Assembly: GCA_041650035.1 (NCBI GenBank)
Contig: JBAZLY010000013.1
Coordinates: 1-31,071, forward strand
Direction: 5' to 3'
Length of the DNA stretch: 31,071 bases
Source: JAQUQI01 sp041650035
GTDB lineage: Bacteria; Omnitrophota; Gorgyraeia; JABMRG01
The notes under the pieces were generated by a model. That model saw only the letters and a program-made list of their open reading frames with translations. It had not been told where the DNA came from and ran no database searches. Below, one piece after another: positions 1-7,689 of the stretch. A program made the position numbers and the translations under genes. Positions within the stretch are counted from its first letter, which is position 1. Each line of letters opens with the position of its first letter.

Positions 1-1
1 T

Positions 2-547
2 ATTGCCCATGCGTTGGAGAGGTTGAACGAAAGGATATCGGCCAGGAAGACACGATACAAGGTTAAAGACTTCAGGAACAGGTATTCAACGATGGTCTTA
101 GGCGGCAGGGTGGCCGGAGGCTCAAAGGCGAATATCGTCTGCGACTCATGCAGTTTTATGATAGACCGGAGATTTTTACCCGAGGAAAATCTTGATGATG
201 TTAAAGATGAGATAACAGGCGCTATCAATGTCCTGGCGAAGAAAGATAAAGAGCTTAAGTTTAAAATTACGGTGCTTAGCGAAGAGGACTCCGTTGTCTC
301 TGGAGAGAAGAACGCGCTTTTCAAGGAGTTTAAAAGCTCCGTCAGGCGGGTGCTTCAAAAGCCTGCCAGGTGTGCTGTTATGGCCGGCGCCACGGATATA
401 AGGTTTCTGATAAGGAAGGGGGTGCCCTGTTTAGGCTATTCGGTTGACGGGGCGCATACCGCCCACTGCGATAATGAATTTGTATATATAAAGAGTTTGG
501 TTGACACAGCAAAGATATTTGCTGATATAATATACAATCTGAAATAG
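2..547 (+). CDS. M20-family metallopeptidase, C-terminal part (ArgE/DapE-like deacylase)
   Basis: This is the 3' part of a gene that enters the window already open; the frame reads back to base 2, so the TTG at 14 need not be the start. The protein carries the M20 dimerisation (lid) domain, visible as the beta-strand segment ending in MIDRRFLPEE. It then returns to the catalytic domain, with GATDIRF and a late AHTAHCDNEF segment that supplies the conserved metal-ligand His and the following Asn-Glu. Family members hydrolyse N-acyl amino acids, for example acetylornithine or succinyl-diaminopimelate, using two zinc ions in the cytoplasm. The N-terminal metal-binding half lies outside the window, so substrate cannot be assigned. 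It ends 7 bases before trpB and is probably co-transcribed with it. Confidence 0.8.
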   Translation: MAHALERLNERISARKTRYKVKDFRNRYSTMVLGGRVAGGSKANIVCDSCSFMIDRRFLPEENLDDVKDEITGAINVLAKKDKELKFKITVLSEEDSVVSGEKNALFKEFKSSVRRVLQKPARCAVMAGATDIRFLIRKGVPCLGYSVDGAHTAHCDNEFVYIKSLVDTAKIFADIIYNLK

Positions 548-554
548 TATAGCC

Positions 555-1742
555 ATGAAAGAGAAAAAGATGTTTCCTGATAAGAGAGGATACTTTGGCC
601 AATTCGGCGGCCGTTTTGTGCCCGAAACGCTTATGTCGGCCATAGAGGCGCTTGACCTGGAATACGCAAAGGCTAAAAAGGATAAGGGCTTCAAGGGCGA
701 GTTTGATTATTATTTAAGGCAATACGCAGGCAGGCCCACCCCTTTGTATTTCGCTAAAAACCTTAGCAAGGCCTGCGGCGGAGGCAGGATATATTTAAAG
801 AGAGAGGACCTGTGCCATACGGGGTCGCATAAGATAAATAACACAATGGGTCAGGCGCTTTTGGCCAATAGGATGAAAAAAGGCAGGATTATTGCTGAGA
901 CAGGCGCGGGACAGCACGGTGTTGCGACTGCGACGGTGGCCGCGCTTTTTAATTTCAAATGCGAAGTATATATGGGGCAGGAGGATATAGAAAGACAGGC
1001 CTTGAATGTTATCAGAATGAAGCTCTTAGGTGCCAGGGTCATAGCTGTTTTAAGTGGCAGCAGGACACTTAAAGACGCGACCAATGAGGCGATGCGCGAT
1101 TGGGTGGCAAGTTCCGAATATACCCATTATATTATCGGTTCTGTGGTAGGCCCTCACCCGTATCCTATGATGGTAAGGGATTTTCAGTCGGTTATCGGAA
1201 ACGAGGTCAGAGGCCAGCTTAAGCATATAGGGGAAAAGGAGCCTGATTATCTGCTTGCCTGTGTCGGTGGGGGGTCAAATTCCATCGGGTTGTTTTATCC
1301 GTTTTTTGATTCAAGGGCTCGGTTTATCGGTGTTGAGGCCGGCGGTTTGGGAATTAATAGCCAAAAGCATGCCGCCACGCTTTCAAGGGGCCGGGTAGGC
1401 ATATTGCATGGCTCGAAGAGTTATCTATTGCAGGATGAGTTTGGGCAGATCAAGATAGCCCATTCGGTATCAGCAGGCCTTGATTATCCGGGCGTCGGGC
1501 CTGAACATTCATTTTATAAGAACAAGGCCCGCGCAAGTTATGTGTCTGTTAACGATAAGCAGGCAATTGAAGGTATGCGGTTTTTGTCCGAGACAGAGGG
1601 TATTATCCCCGCGCTTGAGAGCGCGCATGCAATAGCGTATTTGCGTAAATTAAAGATGAAATCAGGCGATGTCTGTGTGGTGTGTCTCTCCGGCAGGGGG
1701 GACAAGGATATTGATATAATCAAGGATAAAATAGCATTTTAA
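555..1742 (+). CDS. trpB: Tryptophan synthase beta chain
   Basis: TrpB condenses indole with L-serine to tryptophan using pyridoxal phosphate, as part of the alpha2-beta2 complex. The 395-residue length is normal for the family. The N-terminal GYFGQFGGRFVPETL block is diagnostic. The PLP lysine is K93 in HTGSHKINN, the catalytic Glu is E115 in ETGAGQHG, and the glycine-rich phosphate loop is GGGSNSIG. The ATG at 555 has no clear Shine-Dalgarno sequence; the ATG at 570 (giving MFPDKRGYFG) is a possible alternative. trpA follows after 36 bases, so the two subunits are made together. No other trp genes are visible, and any would lie upstream of the window. All key residues seem intact. Confidence 0.97.
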   Translation: MKEKKMFPDKRGYFGQFGGRFVPETLMSAIEALDLEYAKAKKDKGFKGEFDYYLRQYAGRPTPLYFAKNLSKACGGGRIYLKREDLCHTGSHKINNTMGQALLANRMKKGRIIAETGAGQHGVATATVAALFNFKCEVYMGQEDIERQALNVIRMKLLGARVIAVLSGSRTLKDATNEAMRDWVASSEYTHYIIGSVVGPHPYPMMVRDFQSVIGNEVRGQLKHIGEKEPDYLLACVGGGSNSIGLFYPFFDSRARFIGVEAGGLGINSQKHAATLSRGRVGILHGSKSYLLQDEFGQIKIAHSVSAGLDYPGVGPEHSFYKNKARASYVSVNDKQAIEGMRFLSETEGIIPALESAHAIAYLRKLKMKSGDVCVVCLSGRGDKDIDIIKDKIAF

Positions 1743-1778
1743 GATCAAAAGTTTTGGCCTATTGGTGAGAGGCAAAAA

Positions 1779-2576
1779 ATGAACAGAATAGATGAAAAAT
1801 TCAAGGCCCTTAAGGTCCCGGCAAGGCCTGCGCTGATCACGTATATATGTGCCGGTGACCCTGATATGGCAACAACACGCCAACTGCTGCCCACCCTTGA
1901 TGAAGCCGGGGCCGATATAATTGAGATAGGGATGCCGTTTTCAGATCCCCTGGCGGATGGGCCTACGATACAGATGGCGTCTCAAAGGGCATTGAAGAAT
2001 GGGGCTAATTGCGATATGATCTTTGATGTGGTAATGTCCGCGAGACGTAATACAGATATACCGTTGCTGCTTATGGGTTATTATAACCCCCTTTACCGGT
2101 ACGGTATATCGAGGTTTATATTAAACGCCAAAGCGGCAGGTATTGACGGTATCATAATACCTGACCTTATACCCGAGGAATCCGGCGAGCTTGTCTGCGC
2201 CGCGAGGCGCCATGATTTCTGCACGGTTTTTTTGGCATCGCCGACAAGCAGCAGCGTTAGGCTTAAACTTATTTCTTCCCGGTCGACAGGTTTTATATAT
2301 TATGTGTCTCTTGCCGGAGTTACCGGTGTCAGGAAAGACCTGCCAAGGCATATGCGCCGTCATGTTGTGGATATCAAGCGGATCAGTAAAAAGCCTGTTT
2401 GCGTTGGATTTGGCATCTCCACGCCTCAACAGGTGAGTCAGGTCTGTGCCTTCTCCGACGGCGTAATTGTCGGCAGCGCTATTATAAAGATTATTGAAAA
2501 GAATCTTAAAGACAAGGCGCGGCTTATGCGCGATGTAGTGTCTTTTACAAAGAGGCTAAGAAAGGCGTTGGCATAA
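1779..2576 (+). CDS. trpA: Tryptophan synthase alpha chain
   Basis: TrpA is a TIM-barrel enzyme that cleaves indole-3-glycerol phosphate to indole and glyceraldehyde-3-phosphate and channels indole to TrpB. At 265 residues it is the usual length. Both catalytic acids sit at the positions known from the enteric enzyme: E49 in IEIGMPF and D60 in DPLADGP. The loop-6 segment AGVTGVR and the phosphate-binding VGFGIS and GVIVGSA segments are also present. GAGAGG lies a few bases before the ATG and supports this start. The stop abuts the ATG of the next gene, so trpBA and the sugar-nucleotide gene probably share a transcript. Confidence 0.97.
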   Translation: MNRIDEKFKALKVPARPALITYICAGDPDMATTRQLLPTLDEAGADIIEIGMPFSDPLADGPTIQMASQRALKNGANCDMIFDVVMSARRNTDIPLLLMGYYNPLYRYGISRFILNAKAAGIDGIIIPDLIPEESGELVCAARRHDFCTVFLASPTSSSVRLKLISSRSTGFIYYVSLAGVTGVRKDLPRHMRRHVVDIKRISKKPVCVGFGISTPQQVSQVCAFSDGVIVGSAIIKIIEKNLKDKARLMRDVVSFTKRLRKALA

Positions 2577-3662
2577 ATGTTACACGCTGTTATTATAGCC
2601 GGGGGAGCAGGCAAGAGGCTATGGCCTAAATCAAGACAGCAAAGCCCGAAATTCCTGTTAAAGATTAAGAACACGAAGACCCTGCTTGAATTGGCTGTTG
2701 AGAGGGCAAGGGCCGTGATGCCTCTTGACAATATCCTTATATTTACCAATGAGCGTCACGCGGGCCTTATAAAGAAGGTGTTGCCGGCTTTTCCTAAGGA
2801 TAATATCATCTCCGAGCCTGTTTCAAGGAACACCGCGCCGGCAATATGCCTTGCCGCCCGGATGATATACGGTATGGACGCTGAAAGCGTTATGTATGTC
2901 ATGCCCGCCGATCAGATAATAGAGGATAAGGCCTCGATAAAGGAGATATTTAAGTTGTGCGCTTTTATATCCCGCGTAAAAGATGCCATTATCACAATAG
3001 GTATAAAACCCGCCTCTGCCTCCACGGGTTACGGCTATATAGAGACAGCGGGTTCGTATAAGCGCCTGATATCGAATCCCGGTTATGATGTGTTTAGGGT
3101 TAGGAGATTTACCGAAAAGCCGGACGCGAAGACCGCGAAGGCTTTTATAAAGACGAAAAGATATCTGTGGAATAGCGGCATATTTATTGGAAGGTGCCGT
3201 GTTTTTTTGGAAGAATTCAAGGCACATTGCCCTGCCGTGGCAGCGGCTGCGGAGAGGATAACGGCACGAGGGGGTATTGCAAACATCAAAAAAGCGGTCA
3301 GGCTTCATTATAAGGATTTTCCCGATATATCGATAGATTACGCTATCATGGAAAAAACAGACAATGCTATGGTTGTAAAGGCCGATCCCGGATGGTCGGA
3401 TATAGGTTCCTGGCCGGCGTTGGGTGATTTTCTTGCGCATGATAGAAATATGAACGCCTTGTCCGCCGCGCATATCGGTATTGATACGGCTGATTCGGTT
3501 ATTGTCGCGGAGAAGGGCCATCTTATAGCAACCTGCGGGGTAAACGGCCTGGTTATAGCCCACACGCCGGAGGCGACTTTAATCTGTCGGAAGGCCGATC
3601 CCGAAAGCGTTAAAAAACTTGTCTCGCTTTTAGAAAAAAAACGTTTAAAGAGGTATTTATAA
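2577..3662 (+). CDS. manC: Mannose-1-phosphate guanylyltransferase (GDP-mannose pyrophosphorylase), short form
   Basis: The enzyme makes GDP-mannose from mannose-1-phosphate and GTP, supplying mannose-, fucose- or rhamnose-type sugars to surface glycans. The nucleotidyltransferase signature is complete near the N-terminus (about residues 9-28: GGAGKRLWPKSR followed by SPKFLL). VMPADQ marks the metal site, and FTEKPD and LWNSGIF are typical sugar-binding blocks. At 361 residues it matches the single-domain form and lacks the cupin phosphomannose-isomerase domain of longer ManC proteins. It starts directly on the base after the trpA stop and ends directly before ruvX. A phosphohexomutase at 6176 could supply mannose-1-phosphate. 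The short form could act on a related hexose phosphate, so the substrate is inferred from family similarity. Confidence 0.88.
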   Translation: MLHAVIIAGGAGKRLWPKSRQQSPKFLLKIKNTKTLLELAVERARAVMPLDNILIFTNERHAGLIKKVLPAFPKDNIISEPVSRNTAPAICLAARMIYGMDAESVMYVMPADQIIEDKASIKEIFKLCAFISRVKDAIITIGIKPASASTGYGYIETAGSYKRLISNPGYDVFRVRRFTEKPDAKTAKAFIKTKRYLWNSGIFIGRCRVFLEEFKAHCPAVAAAAERITARGGIANIKKAVRLHYKDFPDISIDYAIMEKTDNAMVVKADPGWSDIGSWPALGDFLAHDRNMNALSAAHIGIDTADSVIVAEKGHLIATCGVNGLVIAHTPEATLICRKADPESVKKLVSLLEKKRLKRYL

Positions 3663-4127
3663 GTGCCGCGTGTTATAGGTCTGGACCTGGGTGAAAAGAG
3701 GATAGGCGTAGCGGCCAGCGATGAGACCATGACCATAAGCTGTGCCGTGGACACCATAAAGGTTGTTAGTATCAACGACTCGGTCAAAAAGGTCTGCGAT
3801 CTCGCTGAGGCTTATCGCGCGGAGGAGATTATAATAGGCCTGCCGTTTAATATGAACGGCACCCGCGGCCCGCAGGCTGACAAGGCTGAAAAATTCGCCC
3901 AAAAGATAAGACGGCGCGCATGCTGTAAGGTATTGACTTTTGACGAAAGACTTACGACGTCACAGGGCGAGGCTATCCTGATATCAGCTGATATGAGCAG
4001 GAAAAAGAGAAGGATGAATATAGACAAACTCGCGGCGCAGATCATGCTCCAGGCATACCTGGATTGCAGAAAAAATAATAAAGATTTTTTTAAGTGTATC
4101 CCGGGAGGAAAAGGAGACAGTGCATAA
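3663..4127 (+). CDS. ruvX: RuvX/YqgF-family nuclease (putative Holliday junction resolvase, pre-16S rRNA processing)
   Basis: This 154-residue RNase H-fold protein belongs to the YqgF family, which is linked to 16S rRNA 5'-end maturation and has been proposed to resolve Holliday junctions. The motifs are in order: GLDLGEKRIGVAASD at the N-terminus with the first catalytic Asp, IIIGLPFNMNGT in the middle, FDERLTT with the second acidic pair, and IDKLAAQIMLQAYL with the C-terminal Asp. It starts with GTG immediately after the manC stop. Its last 8 bases overlap the GTG start of the M16 peptidase, and its 3' end carries the purine-rich GGAGGAAAAGGAG that serves as that gene's ribosome binding site. 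Confidence 0.92.
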   Translation: MPRVIGLDLGEKRIGVAASDETMTISCAVDTIKVVSINDSVKKVCDLAEAYRAEEIIIGLPFNMNGTRGPQADKAEKFAQKIRRRACCKVLTFDERLTTSQGEAILISADMSRKKRRMNIDKLAAQIMLQAYLDCRKNNKDFFKCIPGGKGDSA

Positions 4128-5385
4128 TCTAACGGTTTTGGATAACGGCTTTAGGGTTATTTCGAGCAGGCTAAGCGATGTCAATTCGATTACGATAGGG
4201 ATATGGATCAAAACAGGCGGCAGGTATGAAAACCTTGTCAACCAGGGTATATCTCATCTGATGGAACATATGCTCTTTAAGGGGACTAAAAAACGCTCTT
4301 GCCAGGCGCTCAAGAGTTCTATTGAATCAAAGGGCGGGGCCTTCAACGCCTTTACATCGGAGGAAAACGTTTGTTATTATATAAAAATATTATCCAACCG
4401 GCTGGCGCTCGCGGGTGATGTCTTGGCAGACATGGTGTTGAGCCCGTCTTTAAAAAAACTCGATATTGAAAAAGAAAAAAAGGTTATTTTTGAAGAGATC
4501 AGGATGTATCTTGATTTGCCCATGCAATACGTGTATGACCTTTTAGACAGGCTTATCTGGCCGGGCCATCCGCTGGGTCTTCCGCTGGTAGGCACATATG
4601 AGACGGTCAGGGATATATCCCGGGCTGATCTTGTCAGGCAAAGAGATACCTTTTATGTTCCAAATAACATGATGGCTGTTTGTTGCGGTAACATTGATCA
4701 TGATCGTCTTGTAAGATTGATGGAAGGCCTCTTCAGCAGGCAGGCCCGCGGCAGAGGGCCCGGGATTGTGCCGGTTGGCAAGGCCCGCGGCGGGTCGCCT
4801 TTGGAATTTATGAGAAAGGACACGGAACAGACCCATATATGTCTTGGCGTTAGAGGTGTTAGCAGTAATGACCCGCGAAGATATGCCCTCTCATTGCTGG
4901 GCATAATTCTCGGAGGCAATATGTCAAGCAGGCTGTTTAACGAGATCAGGGAGAAGCGTTCGCTCGCGTATGAGATCGGCGCCTCGATGAAGGCCTATAG
5001 CGATACAGGCTCTTTCTTTGTCCATGCCGGTATTGACAATAAGAAACTGCTGGATGCCGTATCGGTAATAATTGATGAGCTTTCAAAGGTACGGAAATAC
5101 CCCGTAACAAACAGGGAGTTTAGTATGGCAAAAGAGTATTTCAAAAGCAACCTGTTAATGGCCATGGAAAGCTCTATGTCGAACATGATGTTTCTTGGAG
5201 AGCAGATTACCGGTATCGGAAAAATACAGACCAAGGAGCAAATACTAAAGGTTGTTGACCGGGTGACCCCTTCAGATATTCAGGATATAGCAAAGAAGAT
5301 ATTTACTAAATCGTCTCTAAGGCTGGCAGTTATTGGGCCGCAGGGCGATGATGAGATCGCCAGGGTGCTGCGGTCTCTACATTGA
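4120..5385 (+). CDS. M16-family zinc metallopeptidase (insulinase/processing-peptidase type)
   Basis: A 421-residue protein with the inverted zinc motif HLMEH (H46, E49, H50). The third ligand E127 lies at the expected 76-residue spacing, in EKKVIFEEI. GGAFNAFTSEENVCYY and the C-terminal MSSRLFNEIREKRSLAYEIG block are typical of bacterial M16B peptidases. The protein has both the active N-terminal and the inactive C-terminal M16 halves. No signal peptide is visible, so it is probably cytoplasmic. Start is GTG at 4120, with a strong Shine-Dalgarno run at 4103-4115 inside ruvX. M16 genes often occur in pairs, but here it is single. Family members degrade small peptides; the substrate here is unknown. 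Confidence 0.93.
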   Translation: MHNLTVLDNGFRVISSRLSDVNSITIGIWIKTGGRYENLVNQGISHLMEHMLFKGTKKRSCQALKSSIESKGGAFNAFTSEENVCYYIKILSNRLALAGDVLADMVLSPSLKKLDIEKEKKVIFEEIRMYLDLPMQYVYDLLDRLIWPGHPLGLPLVGTYETVRDISRADLVRQRDTFYVPNNMMAVCCGNIDHDRLVRLMEGLFSRQARGRGPGIVPVGKARGGSPLEFMRKDTEQTHICLGVRGVSSNDPRRYALSLLGIILGGNMSSRLFNEIREKRSLAYEIGASMKAYSDTGSFFVHAGIDNKKLLDAVSVIIDELSKVRKYPVTNREFSMAKEYFKSNLLMAMESSMSNMMFLGEQITGIGKIQTKEQILKVVDRVTPSDIQDIAKKIFTKSSLRLAVIGPQGDDEIARVLRSLH

Positions 5386-5422
5386 TTATTACCCGTTTGC
5401 GCCGTTAAAAAGGTGTTCTATT

Positions 5423-6076
5423 ATGAAGACCAAGTCCTTTTCAAAAAATGGTATCATTGTTGCCCCGTCAATATTAGCGGCTGATTTTGGAAACCTAACA
5501 AAAGAGATAGCCCGCGCGCAAAAAGCGGGTGCCGATTGGATCCACATTGATGTGATGGACGGCCATTTCGTTTCCAACCTGACTATTGGTGCGCCGGTTG
5601 TAAAGTCCATAAGCGGCAAAACAAGCCTTTTTATCGACAGCCATCTGATGATTAGCAACCCCGGTAAATATGCGGGTGATTTTGCCGCCGCCGGCAGCGG
5701 CATGATCACTATCCACGTGGAGGCTGTCCGCGGATTAAGGAGGGTTATCGGCAGGATCAAGGCCTTAGGCGTTGGGGCGGGTGTTTCAATTAAGCCTAAA
5801 ACTCCGGCATCAGCCGTATTTGATGTCCTGGATATCGCGGATATGGTCCTTGTTATGACGGTTGAACCCGGTTTTGGGGGGCAGAGTTTTATGCCCGGCA
5901 TGCTCGCCAAGATAGAGAAAATAAGAAGGCGTTTTAAAGGGTATATCCAGGTTGATGGCGGAATCAATGCAGAGACGGCGAGACTGGCCCGGGCTGCGGG
6001 TGCCAACGTCCTTGTCGCGGGGACATATTTATTTTCAGCAAGGGACATGAGGTCAGCGGTACAAAGCCTTAGATAA
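5423..6076 (+). CDS. rpe: Ribulose-phosphate 3-epimerase
   Basis: Interconverts ribulose-5-phosphate and xylulose-5-phosphate in the pentose phosphate pathway. The 217-residue TIM barrel contains APSILAADFGNL, the metal-binding HIDVMDGHF (H41, D43), DSHLM with the next metal His, VEPGFGGQ on the phosphate loop, and VDGGI with the catalytic Asp. The open frame extends back to 5333, but that stretch overlaps the M16 gene and has no family similarity. The ATG at 5423 has AAGGTG at 5410-5415 and gives the normal family N-terminus, so I chose it. About 100 bases without a gene follow, with AT-rich DNA but no promoter I would defend. Confidence 0.96.
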   Translation: MKTKSFSKNGIIVAPSILAADFGNLTKEIARAQKAGADWIHIDVMDGHFVSNLTIGAPVVKSISGKTSLFIDSHLMISNPGKYAGDFAAAGSGMITIHVEAVRGLRRVIGRIKALGVGAGVSIKPKTPASAVFDVLDIADMVLVMTVEPGFGGQSFMPGMLAKIEKIRRRFKGYIQVDGGINAETARLARAAGANVLVAGTYLFSARDMRSAVQSLR

Positions 6077-6175
6077 TGAATTTTTATAATGTTTAATCAT
6101 GTTTGATCCAGGTTCGGAGGCCTGTGTTCGTAGTCGATATATAATAATTATACGCTAAAAAATGGATAGTCATTT

Positions 6176-7594
6176 ATGATGAATATTAAATTTGGCACCG
6201 ATGGTTGGCGGGCTGTTATAGCGAAGGAATTTACATTTGATAATGTGCGTATTGTAGCCCAAGCTATAGCCGATTATGTTAAAGGCAGTTCGGTTTACTC
6301 CCGCCGCAAGGGTCTTAAGCGCCTGATTGTTGGTTATGACCGCAGATTCATGTCCGATATATACGCGAGATTGATTGCTGATGTCTTGACGGCAAACCGC
6401 GTAAAGGTATATCTTACCCTTGCCCCTACGCCTACCCCGGCCATTTCATTTGCCATAAAGGCACGTCAGCTTGATGCGGGTATAGTAGTGACGGCAAGCC
6501 ATAACCCTCCTGTTTTTAACGGCATAAAATTCAAGACCCACCAGGCTAATTCCGCTGATGAAAAAGTTACCGGAGCCATTGAATCTTTTCTTGGCAAGAC
6601 CAAACCCAAATTGCTTGTTACGGGCAGGCAGGCCGCGGGACCTCGGCAGGAGATGATAGACGCGGGCGTTGATTACATTAATTTTCTAAAAGCGTATGTT
6701 GATATAAAACGCGTTAAACGGCTTAAATCAAAGGTCCTTGTAGATTATATGTATGGCGCCGGTATTGGATATATCGAGGCTGTTTTGGGAAGGCCTGCCA
6801 ATGTGCAGGCTGTCAGGTGCCATGACGATCCTCTATTCGGCGGCGTTAATCCTGAACCGATATTGAGAAATATGAGGTATTCGGCATCATATATGAAGGA
6901 AAAGAATTTTGATCTTTGCCTCGCCCTGGATGGGGATGCCGACAGGATCGGTGCCTTAGGCCCCGGCGGACGATTTATTACGAGCGGACAGATCATCGCG
7001 CTTATATTACTGCACCTTTTCCAAAATAGGAAGCTGACAGGCGCTGTCGTCAAGACCATATCAGGCACTACCTTGATAGAGAAGATATGCGCCAAATATG
7101 GGCTTACCATGTTTGAGACGCCGGTCGGTTTTAAATACATCTCCGCCTTAATGCTGAAGGAAAACGTCCTTATTGGAGGCGAGGAATCGGGCGGAATAGG
7201 TTTTTGCGGTTATATTCCCGAGCGAGACGGGATATTATCCTCCCTTCTTCTGCTGGAGATGCTTGCTTTCAGGGGCAAGAGGATCGATAAAGTGATAGGC
7301 GATATGGAAAAAGAATACGGGGTATTCTGTTATGACCGCATAGATATGAAATATCCTTTTGAAAAGGCCCAACGTCTTACAGTTAGGCTGAAGAAGGAAG
7401 CACCAAAAAAGGTGGCGGGCAAAAGGGTGCTGGAGGTCAAGACATATGACGGTATCAAGTTTATCCTTGAGGACTCCAGCTGGCTTTTGTTGAGGTTTTC
7501 AGGAACCGAGCCTATTATCAGGATATACGCGGAGGCCGATTCGGATAAAAAGGTGAAGAGGCTACTGTCTGCCGGCATGGATATCACAAAATAG
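6176..7594 (+). CDS. Phosphoglucomutase/phosphomannomutase family protein
   Basis: An alpha-D-phosphohexomutase of 472 residues that moves phosphate between C1 and C6 of a hexose. All four signatures are present: the phosphoserine loop TASHNPP (S108), the magnesium loop DGDADR (252-257), the sugar-specificity loop GGEESGG, and the C-terminal phosphate-binding RFSGTEP. The N-terminus FGTDGWRAVI is typical. Two adjacent ATGs (6176 and 6179) are possible starts; neither has a clear Shine-Dalgarno sequence. The nearby GDP-mannose pyrophosphorylase makes phosphomannomutase activity attractive, but sequence alone does not separate glucose from mannose specificity. Confidence 0.93.
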   Translation: MMNIKFGTDGWRAVIAKEFTFDNVRIVAQAIADYVKGSSVYSRRKGLKRLIVGYDRRFMSDIYARLIADVLTANRVKVYLTLAPTPTPAISFAIKARQLDAGIVVTASHNPPVFNGIKFKTHQANSADEKVTGAIESFLGKTKPKLLVTGRQAAGPRQEMIDAGVDYINFLKAYVDIKRVKRLKSKVLVDYMYGAGIGYIEAVLGRPANVQAVRCHDDPLFGGVNPEPILRNMRYSASYMKEKNFDLCLALDGDADRIGALGPGGRFITSGQIIALILLHLFQNRKLTGAVVKTISGTTLIEKICAKYGLTMFETPVGFKYISALMLKENVLIGGEESGGIGFCGYIPERDGILSSLLLLEMLAFRGKRIDKVIGDMEKEYGVFCYDRIDMKYPFEKAQRLTVRLKKEAPKKVAGKRVLEVKTYDGIKFILEDSSWLLLRFSGTEPIIRIYAEADSDKKVKRLLSAGMDITK

Positions 7595-7689
7595 CCGGCT
7601 GGATAATATCTCTCGTGTTGCGGCCTTTACCTTTTCTTGAGGATTTAACGCGCCGGGGCGGCAGGCGATGTCAACCGCCGGTCAGACAA

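Noticed and set aside
2823..3563. Minus-strand open frame of 246 codons
   Set aside because: It lies wholly inside the manC gene, shows no domain or signal that I recognise, and the + strand protein carries complete family motifs.
5333..5422. N-terminal extension of rpe
   Set aside because: The extra 30 codons overlap the M16 gene and do not resemble the family; the ATG at 5423 has a ribosome binding site.
5389..6048. Minus-strand open frame of 219 codons
   Set aside because: It is the antisense of rpe, with repetitive low-information sequence; rpe is unmistakable on the + strand.
7615..7689. N-terminal extension of lepA
   Set aside because: The added 25 residues are Arg/Pro-rich and unlike LepA; starting at 7690 gives the standard 599 residues.
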